A DNA stretch of 64,000 nt from Pseudomonadota bacterium (GTDB taxonomy: Bacteria; Pseudomonadota; Gammaproteobacteria; Burkholderiales; Ferrovaceae). The notes under the pieces are model-generated. The model searched no databases, was not told the origin of the DNA, and worked only from the letters and a program-made list of their open reading frames with translations. Where the stretch lies: NCBI GenBank assembly GCA_021798835.1, contig JAJZBQ010000001.1, positions 124,001-188,000 of the forward strand, written 5' to 3'. A program made the position numbers and the translations under genes. This document shows, piece by piece, positions 45,311 to 58,285 of the stretch (position 1 is its first letter; every line of letters starts with the position of its first letter).

Positions 45311-45824
45311 AGGTATCCAGTTCCATTTCTAGTTGCGCCACCAGCTTTTGTGGGCTTTGCTGTGCAGTGTCGAGAATTAGGTGGGCGACCTCTCGGTAGA
45401 GTGGATCACGTTGTTCAAACAGTTCTTGTAGGCGGCTGCGTGGATCATGGGTCTGCAACAATGGTCGATGGCGATCGTGGCGTGTGCGTTGCCAGAGTTG
45501 GTCGACAGATCCGCGCAAATAAACCACGATTCCATTCTGGCGCAGGAGGTTCCGAGTGACGGAACTCAGTACGGCTCCACCACCTGTGGCCAGAACAATT
45601 CCTCGGCGTTGAACCAGTTCACCAATAACGGCCTCTTCACGATGGCGGAAACCCTGTTCACCCTCCAGTTCAAAGATAGTGCTGACACGCACGCCCGTGC
45701 GCGCCTCGATGTCATGGTCCGAATCAACAAAAGACAGGGAACGGTGACGTGCCAACAAACGACCGATGGTGGTCTTGCCAGCACCCATCAGGCCCACGAG
45801 AAACAGATTTGGCAGGGTATCCAT
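45285..45824 (-). CDS. aroK: Shikimate kinase
   Basis: 179 aa from ATG 45824, which gives [19 protein letters not shown], the typical N-terminus; the frame stays open to 46085 but the upstream 87 residues look non-coding. The P-loop is GLMGAGKTT; the substrate-binding motif is [15 protein letters not shown] and the lid RPLLQT are present. It phosphorylates shikimate. It is first in aroK-aroB(-mrcA-hemB) and divergent from gltB across 248 bases. Confidence 0.95.
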   Translation of the reverse strand: MDTLPNLFLVGLMGAGKTTIGRLLARHRSLSFVDSDHDIEARTGVRVSTIFELEGEQGFRHREEAVIGELVQRRGIVLATGGGAVLSSVTRNLLRQNGIVVYLRGSVDQLWQRTRHDRHRPLLQTHDPRSRLQELFEQRDPLYREVAHLILDTAQQSPQKLVAQLEMELDTYVTQHPAR

Positions 45825-45864
45825 GACGCTATTGTAACGCAGACAACCCGCTCTTATAGGGCCG

Positions 45865-45989
45865 CGGTTATCATGCAGCAATACCCAAATGGTATTGGGT
45901 CCGATTTCACAGGGACTACGGGTGGGAATTTTTCGGTGTGCAGGTAATCCTTGAGATGGGTTGATAGAATTTGACCTATCGGTTATCAT
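45865..45989. repeat. Ten-base direct repeat in the aroK-gltB gap
   Basis: CGGTTATCAT occurs at 45865-45874 and again at 45980-45989, both followed by a near-identical GCAG. The copies are 115 bases apart in the divergent intergenic region. They may be binding sites for a regulator of gltBD or aroKB (inference). Confidence 0.6.
45879..45900. repeat. Two overlapping hairpins in the aroK-gltB gap
   Basis: CAATACC/GGTATTG (45879-45885 and 45891-45897, five-base loop) overlaps ACCCAA/TTGGGT (45883-45888 and 45895-45900). Both dyads are perfect but cannot form at once. They may be an operator or alternative RNA structures. Confidence 0.55.
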
Positions 45990-46072
45990 CGCAGACCCGC
46001 TACGAGTTTGTAGAATGGCTTCTTGGCGTCGTGAGAGAGCCAATTTTCTGTCTGTCATTTCGAGGTGTTCAG

Positions 46073-49000
46073 TTGAACGAATCATCCATTCCGTCCGCGC
46101 AGGGGTTATACGATCCTGTCCATGAACATGATGCTTGTGGGGTGGGGTTTGTCGCCCACATCAAGGGTCAGAAGAGCCACGCTATTGTCCGACAAGGGCT
46201 GCAGATTCTAGAGAATCTGACGCATCGCGGAGCGACGGGAGCAGACCCGCTGGCGGGTGATGGTGCAGGAATTTTGATACAAATTCCCGATGCGTTTTTG
46301 CGTCGCGAGACCGCGGCACTGGGGTTTGCATTGCCAGAAGCGGGAGCTTATGCGGTGGGGATGGTTTTTCTTCCACGTGAGGAAATCTCTCGTCAGCGTT
46401 GCCAGGATATCCTGGAGCAGTGTGCACGCTCAGAAGGGCTGTCGGTATTGGGTTGGCGCACGGTACCGACCTCTCATGAAGGTTTGGGTGAGAGTGTCAG
46501 GAAGGTTGAGCCATGGGTGAGCCAGCTATTTTTGGGGGCACCAGTTGGGACGGATCAGAATGGGTTTGAGCGTAAACTTTTTATTTTGCGCAAATGTGCG
46601 GAACATCGGGCTGCTACCCAAGGTTATGATCGAACAGGATTTTACTTGCCTTCGTTGTCATCTCGTACGGTGGTTTATAAGGGCATGCTACTGGCCGATC
46701 AAGTAGGTTCCTATTATGCGGATTTGCGCGATGAAGGAGTTGTGTCGGCATTAGCCTTGGTGCATCAACGCTTTTCTACCAATACCTTTCCAACCTGGGA
46801 TTTGGCACATCCGTTTCGCATGATCGCTCATAACGGGGAAATCAACACGTTGCGTGGTAACGTCAATTGGATGGCTGCTCGCCGTGGCAATATGCTGTCA
46901 TCCTTGCTGGGCGAGGATCTTGTCAAGATATGGCCGTTGATCAGTGAGGGGCAATCGGATTCAGCAGCTTTTGACAATGCGTTGGAATTGCTGGTGGCTG
47001 GCGGCTATTCACTGGTACAAGCCATGACGTTACTGATTCCCGAGGCTTGGGCAGGTAATCCACTGATGGATGAAGAACGCCGTGCTTATTATGAGTATCA
47101 TGCTGCGTTGATGGAGCCATGGGATGGACCTGCGGCGGTGGCTTTTACGGACGGGCGACAGATTGGGGCAACACTCGATCGAAACGGCTTGCGTCCGGCT
47201 CGCTATCTGCAAACTCGTGATGATCTGGTGCTGATGGCTTCCGAAATGGGGGTATTGCCCATACCGGAGAAGGATATTGTCAAGAAGTGGCGCTTGCAGC
47301 CAGGAAAAATGTTCCTCATTGATCTTGAACAAGGGCGCATTATCAGCGATCAGGAGATCAAGCGGGGATTGGCTGCTCAGCATCCGTATCGACAATGGTT
47401 GATGGACACCCAGATTCGTCTGGAAACCTTGATAGTCCCAGAAGTCGCAGGGATGGAGCTGGATAGCGCGTCTATGCTGGATCGTCAACAGGCATTTGGG
47501 GTAACCGAAGAGGAACTGAAATTTATACTGGCTCCCATGATGGTGACTGGTCAGGAGGCGGTAGGTTCCATGGGGGATGACACCCCGCTGGCGGTGCTTT
47601 CCAACCGATTCAAGTCGTTGTACCAATATTTTCGCCAATTGTTCGCTCAGGTGACCAACCCTCCCATCGACCCGATTCGTGAAGAATTGGTGATGTCATT
47701 GGTTACTTTCATCGGTCCGCGGCCGAATCTGCTGGCGGTGCATGAGGCCGCACCACAGTTGCGTCTTGAAGTCGAACAACCGGTATTGTTGCCGGCAGAC
47801 ATGGCAAGACTTCAGAGTATTGAACTTTTGACTCAAGGGAAATTCCGAGTCTCTACTTTGTCGCTTTGTGCGCCAGTAGAACAAGGGGTGACGGGTTTGG
47901 TGTCTGCTTTGGAGCATCTTTGCGAACAGGCGGTGGTGGCTCTGCAACAGGGAGCCAATATTCTGGTTTTATCGGATGCGGATGTGGGTGTTGACAAGGT
48001 GGCGATACCGGCTTTGTTGGGTACAGCCGCGGTTCATCATCACCTGGTTCGAGAAGGATTGCGGACTTCCACAGGGTTGGTGGTGGATACGGGATCGGCC
48101 CGGGAGGTTCATCACTTTGCCCTCCTGATTGGCTATGGGGCGGAAGCCGTTTATCCGAGGTTGGTTTATGAAATGCTGGAGCATGATGCTGCCACACTCA
48201 TTCCCGGTGATGTGTCAGTTAAAGAGGCAGGGAAGCGTTTTGCCAAGGCTATTTCCAAAGGATTACTCAAGGTGATGTCCAAGATGGGCATTTCTACGGT
48301 TCAGTCCTACTGTGGTGCTCAAATTTTCGAAGCAATTGGATTGAATTCTGGCTTGATACGCCGCTTTTTTACAGGAACTGCATCTCGTATCGAGGGGATT
48401 GGTCTGTCTGAGGTCATGGAAGAGAATCTGCGTCTGCATCGACTCGCTTATTCCAATGCACCTTTGTACAGGGAAGCATTGGATGCTGGCGGCGAATACG
48501 CCTATCGTATTCGGGGTGAGGCGCATATGTGGACACCAGACAGTATTTCCAAACTACAGCATGCGACTCGAACAGGTAATTACGCGACTTACCGCGAATA
48601 TGCTCGGACTATCAATGAGCAGTCAGAGAGATTGATGACGCTGCGTGGATTGTTTGCATTCAAGATGGCAGAATCGGTGCCATTGGATGCGGTGGAGGCT
48701 GCTGCATCCATTGTCAAGCGTTTTGCCACTGGTGCCATGTCTCTGGGGTCGATTTCACAGGAAGCCCATAGCACGTTGGCCATCGCCATGAATCGTATCG
48801 GCGGTAAATCCAATACGGGCGAGGGAGGGGAAGACCCTGCACGTTTCAAGCCGTTGCCAACTGGGGATTCCATGCGATCGGCCATCAAGCAGGTGGCTTC
48901 GGGTCGCTTTGGTGTGACGGCAGAGTATTTGGTCAATGCTGATGATATTCAGATCAAGATGGCTCAAGGTGCCAAACCAGGAGAGGGTGGGCAGTTACCG

Positions 49001-50677
49001 GGCCATAAGGTGAGTCAGTACATTGGTAAGTTGCGCCATTCGGTACCAGGGGTTGGGCTGATTTCACCTCCGCCGCATCATGATATTTATTCCATCGAAG
49101 ATCTGGCACAACTGATCCATGACCTGAAAAATGTCAATCCTCAAGCGCGTATCAGCGTCAAATTGGTTTCAGAGGTGGGGGTAGGAACTATTGCTGCCGG
49201 AGTGGCCAAGGCCCATGCTGATCATGTGACGATTTCCGGGCATGACGGGGGTACGGGTGCCTCGCCACTGTCTTCCATCAAGTACGCGGGATCTCCATGG
49301 GAACTGGGGTTGGCTGAAACACAGCAGACGCTGGTGCTCAACCGGTTGCGTGGGCGTATCTGTGTACAGGCAGACGGTCAAATGAAAACGGGTCGTGACG
49401 TGGTGATCGCTGCGCTGCTGGGAGCTGATGAATTTGGATTTGCGACGGCCCCCCTGGTAGTGGAGGGTTGCATCATGATGCGCAAGTGCCATCTGAATAC
49501 CTGTCCCGTTGGAATTGCCACACAGGATCCAGAGTTGACCAAACATTTTTCAGGCCAGCCAGAGCACGTCATCAATTTCTTCTTCTTTGTTGCTGAGGAA
49601 GTGCGTGAGTTGATGGCACAACTGGGGTTCAGGACATTTGATGAAATGGTGGGGCGTGTGGATCGCCTGGATATGCGCCAGGGACTTGACCATTGGAAAG
49701 CACAAGGCCTCGACTTCAGCAAGATTTTTCACCAACCGGAAATGCCTGAGGTCGAAGCACGATCGTGGAAGGAGAGCCAAGACCACGGATTGGAGCAGGC
49801 GTTGGATCATCAACTCATCAGGCAGGCCAGACCTGCTATCGAGTGTGGTGAACACGTGGTGATTGAGACAGGGGTGCGTAACGTCAACCGCTCACTGGGG
49901 GCCATGCTGTCGGGTGAGGTGGCGCGTTATCATGGGTTTTCAGGATTGCCGCAGGATACCATCAAGGTGCAGTTGAGGGGAACGGCGGGACAGAGTTTCG
50001 GGGCTTTTCTGGCCCACGGAATAACCTTTCACCTGAGGGGTGAGGCCAATGATTATGTTGGCAAAGGGTTATCAGGAGGGAGAATCATCATTCAGCCCGA
50101 TGTTGAGTCGAGTCTCACAGCAGAAGACAATATTATTGTGGGTAATACGGTTCTATACGGGGCTATTTCCGGCGAATGTTACTTCCGCGGTGTTGCGGGT
50201 GAGCGCTTTGCCGTGCGCAACTCTGGTGCCGTGGCGGTGGTGGAAGGAGTTGGTGATCATGGTTGTGAGTACATGACCGGTGGTACGGTTGTGGTCTTGG
50301 GAGAAGCGGGCCGAAATTTTGCAGCCGGAATGAGTGGCGGAATTGCCTTTGTCTATGATGAGGCGGGAGATTTTAGTCAGCGTTGCAATCTGTCGATGGT
50401 GGCGCTAGAACCAGTTCCGGCTGAAGAGCAGCATGCAGAGACTCAGGGGGTTCTGGACTCGCACGGGCGAGTCAAGATCAATCACATTGAGGCGCGCGAT
50501 GACTATTTGTTGCGCATTTTGATTGAAAATCATGTGCGTCATACAGGTAGCACACGTGGTCAGGCGATTTTGAATGACTGGGACGTAGCGCGTTGCCGGT
50601 TTGTTAAGGTCATGCCGCTGGAATATCGGCGTGCTTTGGCTGAGATGGCAGCACAACAACTGGCACAGGTGGCTTGA
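46073..50677 (+). CDS. gltB: Glutamate synthase (NADPH) large subunit
   Basis: 1534 aa from TTG 46073, which has GAGG seven bases upstream; the frame opens to a TTG at 45971. A short propeptide precedes the catalytic cysteine in [10 protein letters not shown], so cleavage should free an N-terminal Cys. The N-terminal Ntn amidotransferase domain, the central domain, the FMN-binding synthase domain ([26 protein letters not shown]) and the C-terminal GXGXG beta-helix are all present. The 3Fe-4S cysteines are in [16 protein letters not shown]. With GltD it makes two glutamates from glutamine and 2-oxoglutarate. Confidence 0.95.
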   Translation: MNESSIPSAQGLYDPVHEHDACGVGFVAHIKGQKSHAIVRQGLQILENLTHRGATGADPLAGDGAGILIQIPDAFLRRETAALGFALPEAGAYAVGMVFLPREEISRQRCQDILEQCARSEGLSVLGWRTVPTSHEGLGESVRKVEPWVSQLFLGAPVGTDQNGFERKLFILRKCAEHRAATQGYDRTGFYLPSLSSRTVVYKGMLLADQVGSYYADLRDEGVVSALALVHQRFSTNTFPTWDLAHPFRMIAHNGEINTLRGNVNWMAARRGNMLSSLLGEDLVKIWPLISEGQSDSAAFDNALELLVAGGYSLVQAMTLLIPEAWAGNPLMDEERRAYYEYHAALMEPWDGPAAVAFTDGRQIGATLDRNGLRPARYLQTRDDLVLMASEMGVLPIPEKDIVKKWRLQPGKMFLIDLEQGRIISDQEIKRGLAAQHPYRQWLMDTQIRLETLIVPEVAGMELDSASMLDRQQAFGVTEEELKFILAPMMVTGQEAVGSMGDDTPLAVLSNRFKSLYQYFRQLFAQVTNPPIDPIREELVMSLVTFIGPRPNLLAVHEAAPQLRLEVEQPVLLPADMARLQSIELLTQGKFRVSTLSLCAPVEQGVTGLVSALEHLCEQAVVALQQGANILVLSDADVGVDKVAIPALLGTAAVHHHLVREGLRTSTGLVVDTGSAREVHHFALLIGYGAEAVYPRLVYEMLEHDAATLIPGDVSVKEAGKRFAKAISKGLLKVMSKMGISTVQSYCGAQIFEAIGLNSGLIRRFFTGTASRIEGIGLSEVMEENLRLHRLAYSNAPLYREALDAGGEYAYRIRGEAHMWTPDSISKLQHATRTGNYATYREYARTINEQSERLMTLRGLFAFKMAESVPLDAVEAAASIVKRFATGAMSLGSISQEAHSTLAIAMNRIGGKSNTGEGGEDPARFKPLPTGDSMRSAIKQVASGRFGVTAEYLVNADDIQIKMAQGAKPGEGGQLPGHKVSQYIGKLRHSVPGVGLISPPPHHDIYSIEDLAQLIHDLKNVNPQARISVKLVSEVGVGTIAAGVAKAHADHVTISGHDGGTGASPLSSIKYAGSPWELGLAETQQTLVLNRLRGRICVQADGQMKTGRDVVIAALLGADEFGFATAPLVVEGCIMMRKCHLNTCPVGIATQDPELTKHFSGQPEHVINFFFFVAEEVRELMAQLGFRTFDEMVGRVDRLDMRQGLDHWKAQGLDFSKIFHQPEMPEVEARSWKESQDHGLEQALDHQLIRQARPAIECGEHVVIETGVRNVNRSLGAMLSGEVARYHGFSGLPQDTIKVQLRGTAGQSFGAFLAHGITFHLRGEANDYVGKGLSGGRIIIQPDVESSLTAEDNIIVGNTVLYGAISGECYFRGVAGERFAVRNSGAVAVVEGVGDHGCEYMTGGTVVVLGEAGRNFAAGMSGGIAFVYDEAGDFSQRCNLSMVALEPVPAEEQHAETQGVLDSHGRVKINHIEARDDYLLRILIENHVRHTGSTRGQAILNDWDVARCRFVKVMPLEYRRALAEMAAQQLAQVA

Positions 50678-50678
50678 T

Positions 50679-52112
50679 ATGGGAAAAATTACGGGGTTCA
50701 TGGAAATCCAGCGTCAGGAACCGTCAGCGGTTCCGCCTCAGGAGCGGGTACAGCACTACCGTGAATTCATGCATGAGATGCCCAGCACGGCTGTCAGTCA
50801 GCAAGGTGCTCGCTGTATGGACTGTGGTATTCCCTTTTGTCAGACTGGATGCCCAGTCAATAATATTATTCCCGACTGGAATGATCTGGTCTATCGTGGA
50901 AAGTGGCGTGAAGGATTGGACAAACTTCATTCCACGAATAACTTTCCTGAGTTTACGGGTCGCATTTGCCCGGCACCCTGTGAGGCCGCCTGTGTGTTGA
51001 ATATCAATGCGGCACCTGTGACCATCAAGAACATTGAACACACCCTGGTAGATCGTGGTTGGGAGGCTGGTTGGATTGTGCCGCAGGTGGCCACACACAA
51101 GACAGGGAAACGGGTGGCTGTGGTTGGATCAGGACCTGCGGGGATGGCAGCGTCTCAACAGTTGGCGCGCGCAGGCCACGATGTAGTCTTGTTTGAAAAA
51201 AATGATCGTCTGGGGGGCTTGTTGCGCTATGGAATCCCCGATTTTAAAATGGAAAAACATCATATTGATCGTCGCTTGGAACAGATGCGCGCTGAGGGGG
51301 TTGAGTTTCGAACCAATGTGCATGTAGGGGTGACACTGCCGGCGCAGGACTTGCTGGAGCAGTTTGATGCCATACTGTTGACTGGGGGATCTGAACATCC
51401 TAGGGATTTGCCGATTCCTGGACGGGAGCTTGATGGGGTTCATTTTGCGCTTGAATTTCTGCCGCAACAGAACCGTCGTAACGCTGGTGATGCGGTGGAA
51501 AGGTCGATTTTGGCGACGGGTAAGCATGTGGTGGTGATTGGCGGGGGAGATACAGGTTCCGATTGTGTCGGTACGTCGATTCGTCAGGGTGCCTTGTCTG
51601 TGACTCAGTTTGAGGTGATGCCACGTCCTCCGGAACAAGAAAACAAACCCTTGGTATGGCCGCAGTATCCGCTTAAATTTCGTACCTCATCCTCGCAAGA
51701 GGAGGGATGTCAGCGTGACTGGAGTATCTCTACTCAGGCATTTTTGGGGAAAGAGCGGGTTGAGTCTTTACAGGCCGTTCGTCTGGAATGGAAGGCAGAT
51801 ATCAACGGTGTGATGAAACCCCACGAAGTGCCTGGAAGCGCTTTTGATATTCAGGCGGATCTGGTACTACTGGCGATGGGATATCTGCATCCGGTTTATG
51901 AAGGATTACTTGAACAGTTAGGCGTGAATCGAGATTCAAGGGGTAACGTGCAGGCCAATGATCTTGAGTATCAGACTTCGGTAGGTAAAGTCTTTGCAGC
52001 GGGGGATATGCGTCGCGGGCAGTCGTTGGTGGTATGGGCTATCCGAGAAGGGCGGCAGGCGGCACGGGCTGTGGACGAGTTTCTTATGGGGCATTCGGAT
52101 CTTCCCCGTTGA
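50679..52112 (+). CDS. gltD: Glutamate synthase (NADPH) small subunit
   Basis: 477 aa from ATG 50679, one base after the gltB stop; the frame is open earlier inside gltB but [15 protein letters not shown] is the family start. The N-terminal domain carries cysteines for two 4Fe-4S clusters ([18 protein letters not shown] and [12 protein letters not shown]). The FAD motif is [19 protein letters not shown] and the NADPH motif is [14 protein letters not shown]. It passes electrons from NADPH to GltB. Confidence 0.97.
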   Translation: MGKITGFMEIQRQEPSAVPPQERVQHYREFMHEMPSTAVSQQGARCMDCGIPFCQTGCPVNNIIPDWNDLVYRGKWREGLDKLHSTNNFPEFTGRICPAPCEAACVLNINAAPVTIKNIEHTLVDRGWEAGWIVPQVATHKTGKRVAVVGSGPAGMAASQQLARAGHDVVLFEKNDRLGGLLRYGIPDFKMEKHHIDRRLEQMRAEGVEFRTNVHVGVTLPAQDLLEQFDAILLTGGSEHPRDLPIPGRELDGVHFALEFLPQQNRRNAGDAVERSILATGKHVVVIGGGDTGSDCVGTSIRQGALSVTQFEVMPRPPEQENKPLVWPQYPLKFRTSSSQEEGCQRDWSISTQAFLGKERVESLQAVRLEWKADINGVMKPHEVPGSAFDIQADLVLLAMGYLHPVYEGLLEQLGVNRDSRGNVQANDLEYQTSVGKVFAAGDMRRGQSLVVWAIREGRQAARAVDEFLMGHSDLPR

Positions 52113-52160
52113 CATTTTCAATGACAAAGTGGGCACTAATGTCCAAAGACGAGGTGGCTT

Positions 52161-53228
52161 GTGCTAAAAAATGATACATTTCTGCGTGCGTTATTGCGTG
52201 AACCTGTCTCCCATACGCCGTTGTGGATCATGCGTCAGGCTGGACGTTACCTGCCAGAATATAATGCTACTCGCTCTCGGGCTGGAAATTTTCTGAATCT
52301 GTGTAAATCACCTGACTTGGCGACTGAGGTGACCCTGCAGCCTTTGGCGCGTTATTCACTTGACGCGGCGATTCTGTTTTCGGATATTCTGACGATTCCT
52401 GATGCCATGGGATTGGGACTGTACTTCGCAGAGGGAGAAGGTCCGCGTTTTGAGCGGCCAATACGTGATGAGTGGGAAGTGCGTAACCTGACAGCACCTG
52501 ATCCTGAAGTGAGCCTGCGCTATGTACTGGATGCGGTCAGTCAGATTCGGCGTACCTTGGCAGGATCGGTTCCGTTGATTGGTTTCTCAGGAAGTCCGTT
52601 TACCTTGGCGTGTTACATGGTAGAGGGAGGAGGATCAGAAGATTTTAGACATATCAAGGGGATGTTGTATCGGCGCCCTGATCTCTTGCACAGAATTCTG
52701 GAAATCAATACGCAGGCAGTGATACAGTACCTTAATGCTCAGATTGAGGCAGGTGCACAGGCGGTGATGGTATTTGATACCTGGGGGGGGGTGTTATCGT
52801 CCCCAGCCTATCGCGAGTTTTCTCTGCATTATTTGTCAATGATCGCGGCGGGTCTTACGCGCCATGCTGAAGGGAGAAAAGTCCCCAGCATCGTTTTTAC
52901 CAAAGGGGGCGGGCTGTGGCTGGAAGCCATTGCTGATGCAGGCTTTGATGCTGTGGGTCTTGATTGGACGGTGGAAATTTCAGATGCCCGACGACGTGTG
53001 GGAGCGCAAGTAGCGCTTCAGGGGAATATGGATCCCATGGTTTTGTTTGGAAACTCCGATAGCATACGTTCAGAAGTGCAGAGAATTTTGTCAGGGTTTG
53101 GCAGTGGATCGGGTCATGTATTCAATCTTGGTCATGGTATTACCCGTTTTACCGATCCTGAACAAGTAGCTGTACTGGTGGATGCGGTACATGAATTGAG
53201 TCGTCCATTTCATGAGGAAAACCTATAA
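52161..53228 (+). CDS. hemE: Uroporphyrinogen decarboxylase
   Basis: 355 aa from a GTG at 52161, preceded by GAGG at six bases. The signatures [15 protein letters not shown] (near the N-terminus) and [19 protein letters not shown] are intact. It removes four carboxyls from uroporphyrinogen III. It follows gltD by 48 bases. The region after it (53229-53503) carries the priA promoter. Confidence 0.97.
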   Translation: MLKNDTFLRALLREPVSHTPLWIMRQAGRYLPEYNATRSRAGNFLNLCKSPDLATEVTLQPLARYSLDAAILFSDILTIPDAMGLGLYFAEGEGPRFERPIRDEWEVRNLTAPDPEVSLRYVLDAVSQIRRTLAGSVPLIGFSGSPFTLACYMVEGGGSEDFRHIKGMLYRRPDLLHRILEINTQAVIQYLNAQIEAGAQAVMVFDTWGGVLSSPAYREFSLHYLSMIAAGLTRHAEGRKVPSIVFTKGGGLWLEAIADAGFDAVGLDWTVEISDARRRVGAQVALQGNMDPMVLFGNSDSIRSEVQRILSGFGSGSGHVFNLGHGITRFTDPEQVAVLVDAVHELSRPFHEENL

Positions 53229-53414
53229 AAACCATGGTCAGAAGGACATGATTGGCATGAACTTCTTAGGGATTATGCACAACCTAATGGTTTTGTAAAA
53301 AATTCCTTGAAAAACATCAGGCTTTTTGTTTTTTGTCATGTAATTTTATGATTTTCAAATGTAAATTGGTTTCCTTTGGGTTTTTCTCTTGGTTCGGAAA
53401 TCGGTGGAAAATCC

Positions 53415-53444
53415 TTGACAAGTGCAATGTCTAGCACTTATAAA
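53415..53444 (+). promoter_or_regulatory. Promoter of priA with internal dyad
   Basis: TTGACA (53415-53420) and TATAAA (53439-53444) are 18 bases apart. A perfect dyad AAGTGC/GCACTT (53420-53425 and 53434-53439) fills the spacer and would suit a repressor. Transcription should start near 53451, about 53 bases before the priA ATG. The rest of 53229-53414 is AT-rich, with no gene and no convincing terminator. Confidence 0.75.
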
Positions 53445-53449
53445 CAGAG

Positions 53450-53458
53450 TTATCCACA
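53450..53458 (+). promoter_or_regulatory. Perfect DnaA box at the priA transcription start
   Basis: TTATCCACA lies at the predicted start point of the priA transcript, six to fourteen bases after the -10. DnaA bound here could repress or time priA expression (inference). Confidence 0.65.
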
Positions 53459-53503
53459 GGATGGTTTGGTACGATTCTGTAATGCTTTGATATTATTATC
53501 CCC

Positions 53504-55474
53504 ATGATAGTTGAAGTGATTCTGGATGTTCCTCTGGAACGAAGTTTTGACTATCTGTGCGATGACGTGGTGGCGGATGACTGTGGTCGGTGCGTTCGGG
53601 TACCATGGGGAACAGGACAAAAAATAGGCCTGATTCGCGCCGTCAAGGCAGATTCGACCCATCCTCAAGACAGACTTAAACATGTTTTGGAAATTTGGCG
53701 ACACATACCCGCCCTCACCTCTTCTGATTGGGGGCTGATCGAGTTTGCCAGTCGCTATTACCATTATCCACTAGGGCAGACGGCCATGGGGATATTGCCT
53801 CCTGCATTACGCAGGATTCGCGGATGGTCACCCAGAAAAACTTGGCAATCTTCCTCTATGAAAAACGTGGCCGAACCTGGGTTGCTTCAGGAACTGAATT
53901 GTGCTCAGGCGGAAATTTTGCACAATTTGCGTCAGTCACAGGGCTATACGCCACACCTGCTCTATGGAATTACCGGTAGCGGAAAGACAGAAATCTACTT
54001 GAACTGGATGGACAACTTGCTGGAGCAAGGGAAGCAGGTGTTGCTGCTGGTTCCGGAAATCAATTTGACCCCGCAATTCGAAGCGCGTTTGACCCGCCGT
54101 TGGCCGACCTTGTTTTGGGTCAGTTTACATAGTGGTATCAGTGATACGGAGCGTGCACACCGCTGGCTGGCTGCACAGCGTGGAGAGGCGCTTCTGGTAC
54201 TGGGAACACGATTGGCGGTGTTTACACCTATGCCAAATCTGGGGTTGATCATCGTCGATGAGGAGCACGACAGTTCCTTTAAACAGCAGGAAGGATTGCG
54301 CTACTCAGCTAGGGATTTGGCCATCGTTCGTGCAAACAGAGAGAGCATTCCGATCTTGCTGGGTTCGGCCACACCATCACTGGAAAGTTGGTTGAATGCC
54401 CGTTCTGGTCGCTATCGGTTGCATCGTTTGACGCAGCGCGCGGTTCCTCTGGCGCGTTTACCTGCCGTGTACTTTACGCCGGTGGGACAATCGTTAATCT
54501 GGAAGGAGGCGCTACAGAAAACCTTAATGCGTGGTGAACAGGCGCTGGTGTTTATCAATAGGCGGGGTTATGCTCCGGTGCTTTATTGCCCTGCTTGTGG
54601 GTGGCAGGCATTCTGCCAGCGCTGCAGTACGCGCCTGGTGGTTCATCGCCAGGATCAGATATTGCGGTGCCACCATTGTGGCATTGTCAAACGGTTGGTT
54701 CGCCATTGTCCCGAATGCGGTAGTTTGCATCTGGAAACGAGGGGAGATGGGACACAGAAAGTGGAAACACATTTGAAGGAGTGTTTTCCAGAGCATCGGA
54801 TATTGCGTCTGGATAGCGATAGTTTGTCGCGTAAAGGATCCTGGTCAGTAGCATACCAGCAGATACTTGACCACGAAGTCGATTTGTTGATTGGCACGCA
54901 ACTGGTGGTTAAGGGACATGACTTTCCTGATCTTTCGTTTGTGGTGGTGCTGAACGCAGATCAATCCCTTTACAGCAGCGATTTTCGGGCTACAGAGCGT
55001 TTACTGGCGCAGTTGATCCAGGTAACGGGGCGTGCTGGTCGAGCCAATCTGCCTGGACAGGTGTGGATAGAAACGGATTACCCGGATCATCCGGTCTATC
55101 AAACACTGAAAAATCAGGAAATTGAGGAGTACTGGGAGCATGAACTGGGGGTACGGCAACAGACGGGGTGGCCTCCTTACAGTTACTTGGCCATTCTTCG
55201 TGCGGAATCCTGTGATCGTGAGTTACTCGAAGGGTTTATGAAGCAGGCGGGAGAACAAGCTCATACCTTGGCGATGGAAGGGCTTATGGTATACGAACCT
55301 GTCCCTGCCTTGCTGTATCGTAAGGCAGGGCAGTATCGTTACCAAATTTTAGTACAGGCAGATGGACGTGTTGCCTTGCAAGAGTTTCTGGGATGCTGGC
55401 GTATTGCACTGGTGCGACTGAAGACAGGAAAACGATTGCGTTGGGTATTAGAGGTGGATCCCATCGATTGTTGA
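53504..55474 (+). CDS. priA: Primosomal replication restart helicase PriA
   Basis: 656 aa, shorter than the roughly 730 of E. coli. The N-terminal DNA-binding region (about 1-115) is followed by superfamily 2 helicase lobes: Walker A TGSGKT (157-162), Walker B DEEH (252-255), and GSATPS. The zinc-binding insert carries eight cysteines in CPACGWQAFCQRC and RCHHCG...CPECGS. VTGRAGRANLPG is helicase motif VI. It restarts stalled forks. The missing length seems to lie between the N-terminal domain and the helicase. Confidence 0.95.
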   Translation: MIVEVILDVPLERSFDYLCDDVVADDCGRCVRVPWGTGQKIGLIRAVKADSTHPQDRLKHVLEIWRHIPALTSSDWGLIEFASRYYHYPLGQTAMGILPPALRRIRGWSPRKTWQSSSMKNVAEPGLLQELNCAQAEILHNLRQSQGYTPHLLYGITGSGKTEIYLNWMDNLLEQGKQVLLLVPEINLTPQFEARLTRRWPTLFWVSLHSGISDTERAHRWLAAQRGEALLVLGTRLAVFTPMPNLGLIIVDEEHDSSFKQQEGLRYSARDLAIVRANRESIPILLGSATPSLESWLNARSGRYRLHRLTQRAVPLARLPAVYFTPVGQSLIWKEALQKTLMRGEQALVFINRRGYAPVLYCPACGWQAFCQRCSTRLVVHRQDQILRCHHCGIVKRLVRHCPECGSLHLETRGDGTQKVETHLKECFPEHRILRLDSDSLSRKGSWSVAYQQILDHEVDLLIGTQLVVKGHDFPDLSFVVVLNADQSLYSSDFRATERLLAQLIQVTGRAGRANLPGQVWIETDYPDHPVYQTLKNQEIEEYWEHELGVRQQTGWPPYSYLAILRAESCDRELLEGFMKQAGEQAHTLAMEGLMVYEPVPALLYRKAGQYRYQILVQADGRVALQEFLGCWRIALVRLKTGKRLRWVLEVDPIDC

Positions 55475-55483
55475 CGGCTGGGT

Positions 55484-56302
55484 TCAGTTCCAGCTCACCC
55501 ATCCCATTTGCGCAGTAAGCAGAATCAGTAGGCCGAAAGCGATACGATAGTAGGCAAATCCCGTGAAATCATGCTGGCTGACAAAACGCAGCAACGCACG
55601 CACCGTGATGAACGCGAAGAGAAAGGAAGATAGGCTACCCACCAGAAACAGCGGGAGATCAGCGGTGTGGAACAGATGCCGATATTTGAACAATTCATAG
55701 ACCGTCGCAGCACTTAGGGTTGGAATTGCCAGAAAGAAAGAAAACTCGGTGGCCACGGTACGTGATAAACCCAAATACAGCCCACCCATGATGGTGGCAC
55801 CGGATCGTGATGTGCCGGGGATTAGGGCAAACGATTGACATAAGCCGATTTTTAAGGCGGTTTTCCAGGTTACGTCGTCTACATGATGGATGCGGATCTG
55901 GTTGGGACGGCGTTCTACCCAGAAAATCACGAATGCACCGAGAATAAAAGCCAGTGCGACGGGTAAGGGGGCAAACAGATGAGCCTTGATGGCCTTGGCA
56001 AACAGTAGTCCCAATACTGCTGCAGGAAGAAATGCGAGTATCAGGTTGATAGCGAAACGTTGTTCTGTCGGGCTATGAGATAGACCAAAGAGAACCCGAC
56101 CAATGCGGGTTCGGTATTCCCAGCAGACGGCAAGGATAGCGGAAAACTGGATGACAATTTCAAAGACTTTTCCTTTTTCGTCATTGAAATGTAGCAGGCT
56201 ACCTGCCAGGATGAGGTGTCCTGTGCTTGAAACAGGCAGAAATTCAGTCAATCCTTCCACCAACCCTAGAATGGCTGCTTTAGCCAGCAAGAGCAAATCC
56301 AT
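55484..56302 (-). CDS. uppP: Undecaprenyl-diphosphatase UppP (BacA)
   Basis: 272 aa polytopic membrane protein. The catalytic motifs are [15 protein letters not shown] (16-30, with E16 and E20) and PGTSRSGAT. It recycles undecaprenyl pyrophosphate for peptidoglycan and O-antigen carriers, and confers bacitracin tolerance at high dose in other species. Its ATG lies two bases after the thiC stop, so it may be translated by reinitiation. It ends nine bases from the convergent priA stop. Confidence 0.95.
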   Translation of the reverse strand: MDLLLLAKAAILGLVEGLTEFLPVSSTGHLILAGSLLHFNDEKGKVFEIVIQFSAILAVCWEYRTRIGRVLFGLSHSPTEQRFAINLILAFLPAAVLGLLFAKAIKAHLFAPLPVALAFILGAFVIFWVERRPNQIRIHHVDDVTWKTALKIGLCQSFALIPGTSRSGATIMGGLYLGLSRTVATEFSFFLAIPTLSAATVYELFKYRHLFHTADLPLFLVGSLSSFLFAFITVRALLRFVSQHDFTGFAYYRIAFGLLILLTAQMGWVSWN

Positions 56303-56304
56303 GG

Positions 56305-58221
<1,917 letters not shown>

Positions 58222-58285
58222 TCACTGAAAGGATACGATTTCCGTCCAGTTTACCAGAATGGGCTCAGAGTCTCAGATTTTCGCT

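Noticed and set aside
46361..46390. CACGTG site in gltB as a third parS
   Set aside because: The flanks of CCACGTGAGGAA depart from the parS palindrome at four or more positions.
47030..47638. Open frame of 202 codons on the minus strand inside gltB
   Set aside because: Antisense to gltB; no family features.
53280..53340. Terminator after hemE
   Set aside because: There are T-runs and an A-run but no GC-rich stem; I cannot support an intrinsic terminator.
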